Shown here in pieces: positions 40,700 through 48,323 of a stretch of 64,000 nt of DNA. The stretch lies in the NCBI RefSeq assembly GCF_003426735.1, contig NZ_QVON01000004.1:1-64000 (forward strand). Reading direction: 5' to 3'. Source of the DNA: Arenibacter sp. P308M17. Lineage in GTDB: Bacteria > Bacteroidota > Bacteroidia > Flavobacteriales > Flavobacteriaceae. Position numbers and translations under genes: made by a program. Position 1 is the stretch's first letter. Every line of letters starts with the position of its first letter. The notes beneath the pieces are model-generated. The model made no database searches. It saw only the letters and a program-made list of their open reading frames with translations, and was not told the origin of the DNA.

Positions 40700-41374
40700 A
40701 TGGAGAGATCAATACAAAATATTGAAAAAGAGGACATCAGAAGTATGAAAGAGAATACAGATAATAGAACAAACACCAATACCGTGGGCAAAGGAGTAGG
40801 GAAATCCATTTTGGTAATCGACAATTACGATAGTTTCACCTACAACCTTGTCCATTATTTGGAGGACCTGGATTGCACCGTAACCGTAAAAAGAAATGAT
40901 CAAATTAGTCTGGAAGAAATAGCGGCTTTTGACAAGATCGTTCTTTCCCCTGGCCCGGGCATCCCAGACGAAGCAGGTCTACTTAAAGAAATTATAGCGA
41001 TGTACGCCCCATCAAAAAGTATTTTCGGAGTATGCCTGGGACAGCAGGCCATAGCAGAAGTTTTTGGGGGGTCGTTGACAAATATAGACCAGGTCTACCA
41101 CGGCATAGCGACCAAAATAAATATTGTCAAGGACGATATCCTTTTCCATGGACTGCCCAAAGAAATCGAAGTGGGCCGTTATCACTCCTGGGTAGTGGAC
41201 CCTGCACTTCCAGAGGTATTGGAAGCCACCTCCTTTGATGAAAACGGACAGGTGATGTCCTTGCGCCACAAGGTCTTTAATGTTAGTGCCGTACAGTTTC
41301 ATCCCGAATCGGTATTGACTCCCCATGGCAAAAAAATATTGGAGAACTGGGTAGCCTCCCCCAACCGGCCATAA
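40700..41374 (+). CDS. trpG: Anthranilate synthase component II (glutamine amidotransferase)
   Basis: 224 residues. It is a class I glutamine amidotransferase with nucleophile Cys112 (GVCLGQQAIAEVFGG), His201 and Glu203 (VQFHPESVLTPHG). It supplies ammonia to TrpE. The conserved start of the domain, ILVIDNYDSFTYNLVHYL, is preceded by about 36 unusual polar residues (from ATG 40700; another ATG at 40745), where most TrpG begin almost at once. Whether the extension is translated is unsure. It starts 42 bases after trpE. Confidence 0.96.
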   Translation: MERSIQNIEKEDIRSMKENTDNRTNTNTVGKGVGKSILVIDNYDSFTYNLVHYLEDLDCTVTVKRNDQISLEEIAAFDKIVLSPGPGIPDEAGLLKEIIAMYAPSKSIFGVCLGQQAIAEVFGGSLTNIDQVYHGIATKINIVKDDILFHGLPKEIEVGRYHSWVVDPALPEVLEATSFDENGQVMSLRHKVFNVSAVQFHPESVLTPHGKKILENWVASPNRP

Positions 41375-41430
41375 GTCAGGGGACTTATTAAGGGCTTATG
41401 GACAATGAAAATAATTACTCGGATATTGGA

Positions 41431-41480
41431 CCCGTCTGTCCGTCCCTTCCTGTACGGACGGGAATGAAGAAGTCGGGCAG
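41431..41480. repeat. GC-rich hairpin repeat between trpG and trpD
   Basis: A 50-bp element, the reverse complement of which matches 53504-53553 at most positions (ctgcccgacttcttc, ttcccgtccgtac, then a mirrored half). It folds on itself: CCCGTC...CGT pairs with ACGGACGGG, with a 4-base bulge. It occupies the trpG-trpD spacer inside the operon. Confidence 0.85.
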
Positions 41481-41513
41481 ATCTGGTCGATAAAAAACAA
41501 TAAATATAAGCAC

Positions 41514-42506
41514 ATGAAAGATATTTTAAACCAACTTATCAATCACGATGTACTTCCTAAAGAGGTTGCCAAACAGGTTTTGATAAATATAGCCAAGGGA
41601 GATTACAATACAAGTCAGATTGCCGCCTTTTTAACGGTATATATGATGCGTAGCGTTACCATAGAAGAATTGGAAGGTTTCAGGGATGCCTTGTTGGAGC
41701 TTTGTTTGGCTGTAGACCTGTCGCATTACAACCCCATAGATCTCTGTGGTACGGGCGGCGACGGCAAGGATACTTTTAACATCTCTACTTTGGCCAGTTT
41801 CGTTACGGCCGGGGCCGGTGTTAAGGTTACCAAACATGGCAACTATGGTGTATCCTCCAAGTGCGGCAGTAGCAATGTTATGGAGTTTTTGGGAATTAAA
41901 TTCAGTAATGAGGCCAGATTTCTTGAAAAATGTATAGATGAGGCAGGTATCTGCGTATTGCATGCCCCGTTATTTCACCCGGCCATGAAAAATGTGGCTC
42001 CCATACGCAGGGAATTGGGTGTAAAAACCTTCTTTAATATGTTGGGCCCTATGGTGAACCCGGCCTTTCCCAAAAACCAAATGGTGGGAGTTTTCAATTT
42101 GGAACTGGCAAGAATGTACGGTTACCTTTACCAAAAGACCGACAAGAATTTTACCGTATTGCACGCCTTGGACGGATACGATGAAATTTCATTGACCGGA
42201 AACACCAAGACCATTACCAACAAATCCGAGGGAATGCTAAAACCTTCGGATTTTGGAGTTGAAGCCATTTCTGCCTCGGATATAGTGGGCGGAGATAGTA
42301 TTGAGGAATCTGCACAGGTCTTTCTTAATGTTCTGGAAGGAAAAGGTACTGCCCCACAAAACAATGTGGTCTGCGCCAATGCCGGAATCGCCATCGCTAC
42401 GGTAAAAGGGGTTAGTCCGAAGGAGGGCTTTGAAGAGGCCAAGGAATCCCTGCTGAGCGGAAGGGGACTGGCGGCATTAAAAAAATTACAGCAACTGAGC
42501 CAATAG
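41514..42506 (+). CDS. trpD: Anthranilate phosphoribosyltransferase
   Basis: 330 residues. It transfers phosphoribose from PRPP to anthranilate. The PRPP/Mg motif CGTGGDGKDTFNIST and the glycine-rich KHGNYGVSSKCGSSNVMEFLG are intact, as is the ARG-type anthranilate region (NVAPIRRELGVKTFFNMLGPMVNP). It follows trpG after a 139-base spacer carrying a GC-rich hairpin repeat. Confidence 0.98.
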   Translation: MKDILNQLINHDVLPKEVAKQVLINIAKGDYNTSQIAAFLTVYMMRSVTIEELEGFRDALLELCLAVDLSHYNPIDLCGTGGDGKDTFNISTLASFVTAGAGVKVTKHGNYGVSSKCGSSNVMEFLGIKFSNEARFLEKCIDEAGICVLHAPLFHPAMKNVAPIRRELGVKTFFNMLGPMVNPAFPKNQMVGVFNLELARMYGYLYQKTDKNFTVLHALDGYDEISLTGNTKTITNKSEGMLKPSDFGVEAISASDIVGGDSIEESAQVFLNVLEGKGTAPQNNVVCANAGIAIATVKGVSPKEGFEEAKESLLSGRGLAALKKLQQLSQ

Positions 42507-42543
42507 ATATGGATGGGCATGCCCAAGTCAATATTATAGTATC

Positions 42544-43326
42544 ATGAATATACTGGATAAAATAGTTTTGGATAAAAGAAAGGAAGTGGATTTAAAAAAA
42601 TCCATTATCCCGGTTTCCCAGTTGGAAGCCTCCGTATTGTTTCAGAGACCCACGGTTTCCCTGGCCAATGCCCTTAAAAATAGCAATAGCGGAATTATCG
42701 CCGAGCACAAACGAAGATCCCCGTCCAAATCGGTCATCAACCAAAACAACAGCGTCTCCGATGTAGCAATAGGCTATGAAAAGGCAGGTGCCTGCGGCAT
42801 GTCGGTCTTAACGGATGGAAAATATTTCGGAGGATCTTTGGACGACCTTTTGTTGGCCAGGGCATCCGTACAGATGCCGTTGCTCCGCAAGGAATTCATC
42901 ATAGACGAATATCAAATATTGGAGGCCAAGGCCCATGGAGCGGATGTTATTTTATTGATAGCCGCCATCTTGCCCCGTGATGGGATAAAGGCATTTTCCG
43001 AATTTGCGAAACAATTGGACTTGGAGGTATTATTAGAGGTACATGACGAAGAGGAATTACGGAAATCCATTATGCCCAGTTTGGACATGTTGGGCGTGAA
43101 CAATAGGAATTTAAAGACTTTTGAAGTAAGCCTGGACACCAGTAAAACCCTGTCCAAATTAATTCCGGACGATTTTGTGAAGGTTTCCGAAAGCGGTATA
43201 AGTTCTACAGAGGCTATAGAAGAGTTAAAACCATATGGCTACAAAGGCTTCCTTATAGGCGAGAATTTTATGAAAACCGATAATCCCGGACTAAGTGCGT
43301 TACAATTTATAAAATCGATATCCTAA
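42544..43326 (+). CDS. trpC: Indole-3-glycerol phosphate synthase
   Basis: 260 residues of the TrpC TIM-barrel. The IIAEHKRRSPSK motif provides the catalytic lysine of strand 1. Further signatures are SVLTDGKYFGGS, LLRKEFIIDEYQI, LGVNNRNLKTFEV and VSESGISS. It decarboxylates and closes CdRP to indole-3-glycerol phosphate. It is not fused to TrpF, which is encoded separately 10 bases downstream. Confidence 0.98.
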   Translation: MNILDKIVLDKRKEVDLKKSIIPVSQLEASVLFQRPTVSLANALKNSNSGIIAEHKRRSPSKSVINQNNSVSDVAIGYEKAGACGMSVLTDGKYFGGSLDDLLLARASVQMPLLRKEFIIDEYQILEAKAHGADVILLIAAILPRDGIKAFSEFAKQLDLEVLLEVHDEEELRKSIMPSLDMLGVNNRNLKTFEVSLDTSKTLSKLIPDDFVKVSESGISSTEAIEELKPYGYKGFLIGENFMKTDNPGLSALQFIKSIS

Positions 43327-43336
43327 TTTAAGAGCC

Positions 43337-43987
43337 ATGAAACTGAAAGTGTGTGGAATGAAATTGAATACCCTGGAAGTGGCCGCCCTTCAACCTGATT
43401 ATCTTGGCTTTATATTTTGGGAACCCTCCAAAAGGTTTTTTGAAGGAATTATTCCCGAATTGCCGGCCACCATTAAAAAAGTAGGTGTATTTGTGGATGC
43501 AACCCTCGATGAAATTCTGGAAAAAGTTAACAGATATGGCTTAGGGGCGGTACAATTGCACGGAAAGGAAAGCCCGGAATTTTGTAGCGACCTAAAAAAA
43601 ATAATACATGACCGCTCCAAGGCCACAGGGATAATGGACCTGGAAATCATTAAAGTGTTCTCCGTAAAAGAGGATTTTGATTTTAATATTTTGGCTCCTT
43701 ATGAAAATGTTTGCGATTTTTTTCTTTTTGACACCAAGGGCAAATTGCCCGGGGGCAATGGATACACCTTCAATTGGGAGGTGTTAAAAAACTATCCCTC
43801 CAATAAACCCTATTTTCTAAGTGGTGGCATTGGAGTGGAAGAGATTGAAAAAATAAGGGAATTTCAACAAAGACCGGAATCAACATATTGCCACGCCATT
43901 GATGTCAATAGTAAATTTGAATCGGAACCGGGATTAAAAGATATTAAAAAATTGAAGGAATTTAAAGAAGTAGTGAGTAGTGAGTAA
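43337..43987 (+). CDS. trpF: Phosphoribosylanthranilate isomerase
   Basis: 216 residues, a small TIM-barrel. KVCGMKLNTLEVAALQPDYLGFIF carries the catalytic cysteine at strand 1 (Cys in KVCGMK), with VGVFVDATLDEIL, VQLHGKESPEFC, FLSGGIGVEEI and AIDVNSKFESEPGLKDI downstream. It isomerises PRA to CdRP. The last codons and stop (KEVVSSE) are made of repeated 'agtagtg' heptamers that continue into the spacer, so a repeat array has evidently grown into the 3' end. Confidence 0.97.
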   Translation: MKLKVCGMKLNTLEVAALQPDYLGFIFWEPSKRFFEGIIPELPATIKKVGVFVDATLDEILEKVNRYGLGAVQLHGKESPEFCSDLKKIIHDRSKATGIMDLEIIKVFSVKEDFDFNILAPYENVCDFFLFDTKGKLPGGNGYTFNWEVLKNYPSNKPYFLSGGIGVEEIEKIREFQQRPESTYCHAIDVNSKFESEPGLKDIKKLKEFKEVVSSE

Positions 43988-44142
43988 ATGGGAAGGAATT
44001 ATAGTTGGCAGAAACAGTTGGCAGTTGATAGGGAGAAAATTCAATGTTCAATGTTCAATGTTCAATGTTCAATGTTCAATTAACAATTAACAATTAACAA
44101 TTAACAATGTCTAGTATCTAGCGTGCAACATCTAGCATCTAA
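43967..44142. repeat. Heptamer-phased arrays in the trpF-trpB spacer
   Basis: Successive 7-bp arrays: 'agtagtg' (43967-43987, within the end of trpF), 'ttggcag' copies (about 44006-44034), five 'caatgtt' (about 44042-44078), four 'caattaa' (to about 44107) and 'ctag(t/c)at' words (44110-44142). Each array has a different sequence but the same period of seven. They fill the entire 165-bp spacer. Confidence 0.85.
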
Positions 44143-44152
44143 TTAATAAAAT

Positions 44153-45334
44153 ATGAATTACAACGTAGACGAAAAGGGATATTACGGAGAGTTTGGAGGA
44201 GCTTTTATTCCTGAAATGCTCTATCCGAATGTTGAAAACCTTAGAAGGCAATATTTAAAAATAATGGCGGAACCCTCCTTTAAAAAGGAATTTGACCAAT
44301 TATTGAAAGACTATGTAGGTAGGCCTTCGCCTCTTTATTTTGCCAAACGTTTATCGGAAAAGTACAACACCAAGGTATATTTAAAGCGTGAAGACCTTAA
44401 TCATACCGGGGCCCATAAGGTAAACAACACCATTGGTCAGATCTTAATGGCCAAACGCCTGGGCAAGACCAGGATCATTGCGGAAACCGGTGCCGGGCAA
44501 CACGGTGTAGCTACTGCAACGGTGTGTGCCCTTATGGGAATGGAGTGTATTGTCTATATGGGAGAAATAGATATTGCCAGACAAGCTCCCAATGTTGCCC
44601 GCATGAAAATGCTCGGAGCAGAGGTACGGCCGGCACTGTCCGGAAGCAAGACTTTAAAGGATGCTACCAATGAGGCCATAAGGGATTGGATCAACAATCC
44701 TGTGGATACCCATTATATTATTGGTTCTGCCATAGGGCCCCATCCCTATCCGGATATGGTAACCCGGTTCCAGTCCATAATTTCCGAGGAAATAAAATGG
44801 CAATTGAAGGAAAAGGAAGGCAGGGAAAATCCAGATTACGTTGTAGCCTGTATTGGGGGCGGTAGTAATGCTGCCGGTACCTTCTATCATTTTCTCCACG
44901 AAAAGGAAGTGGGCATAATAGCGGTGGAAGCTGCAGGACTGGGCGTAGATAGCGGTGAAAGTGCGGCAACATCGGTTCTTGGAAAAATGGGTATCATCCA
45001 TGGCTGTAAAACCTTATTGATGCAGACCCCCGATGGGCAGATTACCGAACCCTATTCCATTTCTGCCGGACTGGATTATCCGGGAGTTGGGCCAATGCAC
45101 GCCCACCTTTACAAAACGGGCAGGGCGGAATTTATTGCCATTACGGACGATGAAGCTATGCAGGCAGGGATGGAACTGTCCAAATTGGAAGGGATTATTC
45201 CGGCCATCGAGTCCTCACATGCATTTGCCATACTGGAAACCAGAAAATTCAGGCCAGAGGATGTGGTCGTCTTTAATCTTTCGGGACGGGGCGATAAGGA
45301 TTTGGATACCTATATAAAATATTTTAAGTTATAA
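44153..45334 (+). CDS. trpB: Tryptophan synthase beta chain
   Basis: 393 residues, TrpB1 type. The PLP lysine is Lys89 in HTGAHKVNN. The phosphate loop is the [10 protein letters not shown] motif, and the N-terminal [13 protein letters not shown] and C-terminal [12 protein letters not shown] are typical. It condenses indole and serine to tryptophan with TrpA. It is separated from trpF by the repeat-filled spacer, so translation is not coupled. Confidence 0.99.
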   Translation: MNYNVDEKGYYGEFGGAFIPEMLYPNVENLRRQYLKIMAEPSFKKEFDQLLKDYVGRPSPLYFAKRLSEKYNTKVYLKREDLNHTGAHKVNNTIGQILMAKRLGKTRIIAETGAGQHGVATATVCALMGMECIVYMGEIDIARQAPNVARMKMLGAEVRPALSGSKTLKDATNEAIRDWINNPVDTHYIIGSAIGPHPYPDMVTRFQSIISEEIKWQLKEKEGRENPDYVVACIGGGSNAAGTFYHFLHEKEVGIIAVEAAGLGVDSGESAATSVLGKMGIIHGCKTLLMQTPDGQITEPYSISAGLDYPGVGPMHAHLYKTGRAEFIAITDDEAMQAGMELSKLEGIIPAIESSHAFAILETRKFRPEDVVVFNLSGRGDKDLDTYIKYFKL

Positions 45335-45338
45335 ATAC

Positions 45339-45440
45339 AGTACGGAGTAGTCAGTATTGAGTATTGAGAAACCCTATTAATAAGACTCTATACTGATATT
45401 GACAGCAATACTCGGTACTACCTACTCAATACTCAGTACT
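45339..45440. repeat. Inverted heptamer arrays in the trpB-trpA spacer
   Basis: The left arm (45339-45368) is four 7-mers of the form AGTANNN (agtacgg, agtagtc, agtattg, agtattg). The right arm (45411-45440) is the reverse complement of agtactg, agtattg, agtaggt, agtaccg. The arms can pair imperfectly over about 30 bp around a 42-base loop, and together nearly fill the spacer. Confidence 0.85.
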
Positions 45441-45446
45441 ATAATT

Positions 45447-46211
45447 ATGAACAGAATACATCAAAAATTGCGGGAAGATAAAAAACTATTGTCCATTTAC
45501 TTTACCGCGGGCTACCCCTCCTTAAACGATACGGTAAAAATTATCCAAGATCTTGAAAACAATGGTGTGGATATGATCGAGATAGGATTGCCCTTCAGCG
45601 ATCCCTTGGCAGATGGCCCTACCATACAGGCCAGTTCTACCCAAGCCCTGAAGAATGGCATGACCACCTCCCTGTTATTTCAGCAGTTAAAAGATATCCG
45701 AAAATCGGTTTCCATACCCTTGATCCTGATGGGATATTTCAATCCCGTTCTACAATACGGTGTGGAGGAATTCTGTAAAAAATGTCAGGAAATTGGGATA
45801 GACGGCCTTATTTTGCCCGACCTGCCTTTGGACGTATACCAAGAAGATTATGAAGCCATATTTAAAAAATATGGGCTAGTGAATGTTTTCTTGATAACCC
45901 CACAGACCAGTGATGCCCGTATCCGGGAAATTGATGAGGCCTCCGATGGATTTATCTATATGGTAAGTTCCGCCAGCGTTACCGGTTCCCAGGATGGTTT
46001 TGGGAACAGTCAGGAAACTTACTTTGGGCGCATTGCGGAAATGAACTTGAAAAACCCTCAGGTGGTAGGCTTTGGCATAAGCAATTCGGAAACCTTCCAA
46101 CAAGCTACCAAACAGGCAAAGGGAGCCATCATTGGATCGGCATTTATTAAATTTCTGACACAAAACGGTGTACCTAAAATTGTGGATTTTGTGAAGGGAA
46201 TTCGAAAATAG
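45447..46211 (+). CDS. trpA: Tryptophan synthase alpha chain
   Basis: 254 residues from ATG 45447 (MNRIHQKLREDKK); a start 16 codons upstream would lie in the heptamer repeats and is rejected. It cleaves indole-3-glycerol phosphate to indole. The catalytic Glu45 and Asp56 lie in MIEIGLPFSDPLADGP. The loop LILMGYFNPVLQYG and the phosphate-binding VGFGISNSE and GAIIGSAFIK are present. It is the last enzyme gene of the operon. Confidence 0.98.
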   Translation: MNRIHQKLREDKKLLSIYFTAGYPSLNDTVKIIQDLENNGVDMIEIGLPFSDPLADGPTIQASSTQALKNGMTTSLLFQQLKDIRKSVSIPLILMGYFNPVLQYGVEEFCKKCQEIGIDGLILPDLPLDVYQEDYEAIFKKYGLVNVFLITPQTSDARIREIDEASDGFIYMVSSASVTGSQDGFGNSQETYFGRIAEMNLKNPQVVGFGISNSETFQQATKQAKGAIIGSAFIKFLTQNGVPKIVDFVKGIRK

Positions 46212-46216
46212 CAGCC

Positions 46217-46432
46217 ATGGAGGTAATAAATAACTGGAAAATAATGCTGCTTTTGTGCCTAACCCTTGGCCTGGCCCCTTATTTTCCGGAACCCCACATC
46301 CTTGGTAAAGTAAAATGGATTTTGGGAGGTGCTACCGGCATGAAACCCATGGACTGGTTCGATGTTCTTTTGCATGGATTTCCGTTTGTTCTGCTATTAA
46401 GGTTATTGGTCATTAAAGTCCTTAAAAAGTAA
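46217..46432 (+). CDS. Small membrane protein, unknown function
   Basis: 71 residues with two hydrophobic helices (about 8-24 and 51-69) and a central GGATGMKPMDWFDVLLHG loop. It begins 5 bases after trpA, so it is probably co-transcribed with the trp operon. The sequence looks like a conserved small Bacteroidota membrane protein, but I cannot name a family with confidence. No link to tryptophan synthesis is evident from the sequence. Confidence 0.75.
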   Translation: MEVINNWKIMLLLCLTLGLAPYFPEPHILGKVKWILGGATGMKPMDWFDVLLHGFPFVLLLRLLVIKVLKK

Positions 46433-46801
46433 GTTTCTACTGTAATTATACCGCGTTTCGGGATTCCTGCCTGCGCAGGAATGACACACCGACTGAACGC
46501 AACAGCAACAGGGTATAAATCCTCAGAAAAAGGTAATCAAACACTGAAAATCCAGTGTTGACCCATAGACCTAATGCCCACTGCCTGCGGAGGAATTACA
46601 CTTTGGACAGCCAGATACAAACCTTACATTAATTACTTTCTTGACCCCTCTCTTCATTTAACTACCCGATAGACTGAATATCCAAATTATACGTCTACCT
46701 TTAATATATCAAACCATTAATTATCTGCTCCTTGAATACCTTAAAAAAGTAGTTGCCCCTTGAATTAGATGAATTTCTAAATTGTCATTAACAAAAATGT
46801 C
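46433..46801. other. Intergenic region with palindromic repeats
   Basis: About 370 bases. It contains the palindrome attcctgc-ctgc-gcaggaat (46463-46482), followed by 'gac', a widely dispersed bacterial intergenic motif. A partial relative 'ctgcctgcggaggaattaca' lies near 46577-46596. No gene is seen. Confidence 0.6.
46463..46482. repeat. Perfect 8-bp inverted repeat (REP-like)
   Basis: attcctgc and gcaggaat flank a 4-base loop. It lies 30 bases downstream of the last gene of the trp transcript and could stabilise its 3' end. A degenerate copy lies near 46577-46596. Confidence 0.75.
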
Positions 46802-47203
46802 ATGAAAACAATTCGCTTACTTCTTGCATTACTACTTGTCAGCTCCGTTTTGGTGGGACAGACCAGAGAATTCTCCAAAGATTATTTTCTACAGAAAAGC
46901 AAAAAACAAAAAACTACCGCTTGGATATTACTTGCGGGTGGAACGGCAATGGCTGTTGGAGGATTCGCTATTTTTGATTCCAGCTGGGATAGTGGATCCG
47001 CCAGTACCACAGACATAGCTGGCATTATCGGCACTGTCGGATTTTTGACCGGTTTATCCAGTATTCCCTATTTTATAAGTGCCGGCAAAAATAAGAAGAC
47101 TGCCATGTCCATTACATTTGACTATAAGCCTATTTATTTATCCGGAGACAACTTGGTTTCAACAAAAGCGCATCCAACGCTTACTTTAAAAATTAAACTT
47201 TGA
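46802..47203 (+). CDS. Hypothetical exported or membrane protein
   Basis: 133 residues. A signal peptide (MKTIRLLLALLLVSSVLVGQ) is followed by a basic stretch (LQKSKKQKTTA) and a hydrophobic, glycine-rich helix (about 39-58). A second hydrophobic region lies at about 71-93. The rest is a short beta-rich tail (SITFDYKPIYLSG). Similar small proteins are common in Flavobacteriaceae next to unrelated genes. No function can be assigned. Confidence 0.7.
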   Translation: MKTIRLLLALLLVSSVLVGQTREFSKDYFLQKSKKQKTTAWILLAGGTAMAVGGFAIFDSSWDSGSASTTDIAGIIGTVGFLTGLSSIPYFISAGKNKKTAMSITFDYKPIYLSGDNLVSTKAHPTLTLKIKL

Positions 47204-47298
47204 GCCTTAACATTCCCTAACAAAGATTTAATAAGGCATTAACGGTATTTCAGGGATAGTTTTGTTAAGTTGGGTATGAACCTTAAAACTTAATAAGA

Positions 47299-47442
47299 AT
47301 GGGAATTATAAATGATAAGAGAAAATTTAAGAGAAAAGTGGAACAATCCAATCCAACCAATCCTACCGGGAATACCAATGTTGACACCAATAAATTTGAC
47401 ATTGAAAAAGACACTATAAAAGATCAACAGAACAAGCATTAA
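47299..47442 (+). CDS. Small basic hypothetical protein, 47 residues
   Basis: An open frame starting ATG at 47299: MGIINDKRKFKRKVEQSNPT, then a polar tail rich in Asn, Thr and Lys, ending KDQQNKH. It has a basic N-terminus, is otherwise hydrophilic, and has no cysteine, signal peptide or membrane segment. A -7-like box (TAGTTTTG, 47257-47264) lies upstream and a T-rich terminator hairpin (47510-47546) downstream, which supports expression. No family is recognised. Confidence 0.55.
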   Translation: MGIINDKRKFKRKVEQSNPTNPTGNTNVDTNKFDIEKDTIKDQQNKH

Positions 47443-47487
47443 TATATAGCTGAATAGTTCCATGAACTAAAACATGAAGGAATACTC

Positions 47488-48210
47488 TTAGAAGAATTCT
47501 TTATACTGTAAAACCCTGAAATCGATCGTATTGAATTCAGGGTTTTCATTTTTCATCATTTTGTACTTTTCCAAGCTCCCCACGGCCCTGTTGGCGGCTC
47601 CGGAAGGTGCGGTCAAGGATACCGTTTTAATTATTCGCTGCCTATTAAGGTTCGTCTGTTCCATTGTGTTCCTTGAAATATCCAATTTGGCAGTTGGAAG
47701 AAAGAACCGATGGATACGGGGCACCTCATTGGAAACCGATTCCAGGCCAACTCCATGTTCTTTAAGGTATTTTCTAAATAAAAATTCTGGACCATTTTTA
47801 CTATTACCCCCTGTAAACAGCAAGGTACCCACCTTGGGACACTGTTTCAAGTACCCCAACATATCCCTCAATACGATGTTTTCCATCCCAAGATCCGAAG
47901 CATCGATCTTGGAACGTTCCGCACTTTGAACAATATCACATATCCCTATTCTTTGCTCCCTTAAAAAATCCATACGCTGGCCAATAGCCTTTTCCGTAGT
48001 TTCAAAATCTAAATTGAGTCCAAAAATGCGATCTAAAATGGGCCACAGCTGACCATCCCGGCTACCGTAGCAAAAATTTACATCCCCCTCTTTTAAGTTT
48101 CCAGTGGTAAACCTGGGAGGTGGTAGGGTCCCTACGATAAATTTGGTGGCTTCCTCGAACAAAATAGGTTCATAGGGATGGGTATGCAAGAATATATTGG
48201 AAGACTTCAT
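47488..48210 (-). CDS. Uracil-DNA glycosylase family protein
   Basis: 240 residues. The N-terminal motif FIVGTLPPPRF and the following FCYGSRDGQLWPIL segment match the UDG/MUG superfamily fold, where the first loop holds the active site and the aromatic stacks on uracil. Later parts (GICDIVQSAERSKIDASD, LLFTGGNS) also fit. It may excise damaged bases, but without a classical GQDPYH or GINPG motif its activity cannot be assumed. Its C-terminal codons overlap a hairpin that works as a terminator for the convergent gene. Confidence 0.78.
   Translation of the reverse strand: MKSSNIFLHTHPYEPILFEEATKFIVGTLPPPRFTTGNLKEGDVNFCYGSRDGQLWPILDRIFGLNLDFETTEKAIGQRMDFLREQRIGICDIVQSAERSKIDASDLGMENIVLRDMLGYLKQCPKVGTLLFTGGNSKNGPEFLFRKYLKEHGVGLESVSNEVPRIHRFFLPTAKLDISRNTMEQTNLNRQRIIKTVSLTAPSGAANRAVGSLEKYKMMKNENPEFNTIDFRVLQYKEFF
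47510..47546 (+). terminator. Terminator for the 47-residue gene, inside the UDG coding end
   Basis: An 11-bp stem aaaaccctgaa/ttcagggtttt with a 15-base loop, then C and ATTTTT on the plus strand. It lies 68 bases after the small plus-strand gene and within the last codons of the convergent UDG-family gene. Confidence 0.65.
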
Positions 48211-48250
48211 CTATTTCACGGGCTTTGGCCTATAAAGGTAAGGGGACAAA

Positions 48251-48298
48251 ACAAAAGGTAACAGGGAAACACCCAATTATTTGGGAACTCCCTGTAAC
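48251..48298 (-). terminator. Terminator after pyc
   Basis: Outer stem acaggga/tccctgt, inner stem ccca/tggg, followed on the minus strand by a broken U-run (TTTTGTTTTG). It lies about 26 bases past the pyc stop codon. Confidence 0.75.
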
Positions 48299-48323
48299 TG
48301 GAGTATTAACCCAACTTTGATAA

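Noticed and set aside
44041..44109. Possible CRISPR array
   Set aside because: Units of seven bases without spacers, no cas genes; simple tandem repeat.
45399..45446. Upstream extension of trpA
   Set aside because: The added 16 codons are the AGTANNN heptamer array; the family start is MNRIHQK at 45447.
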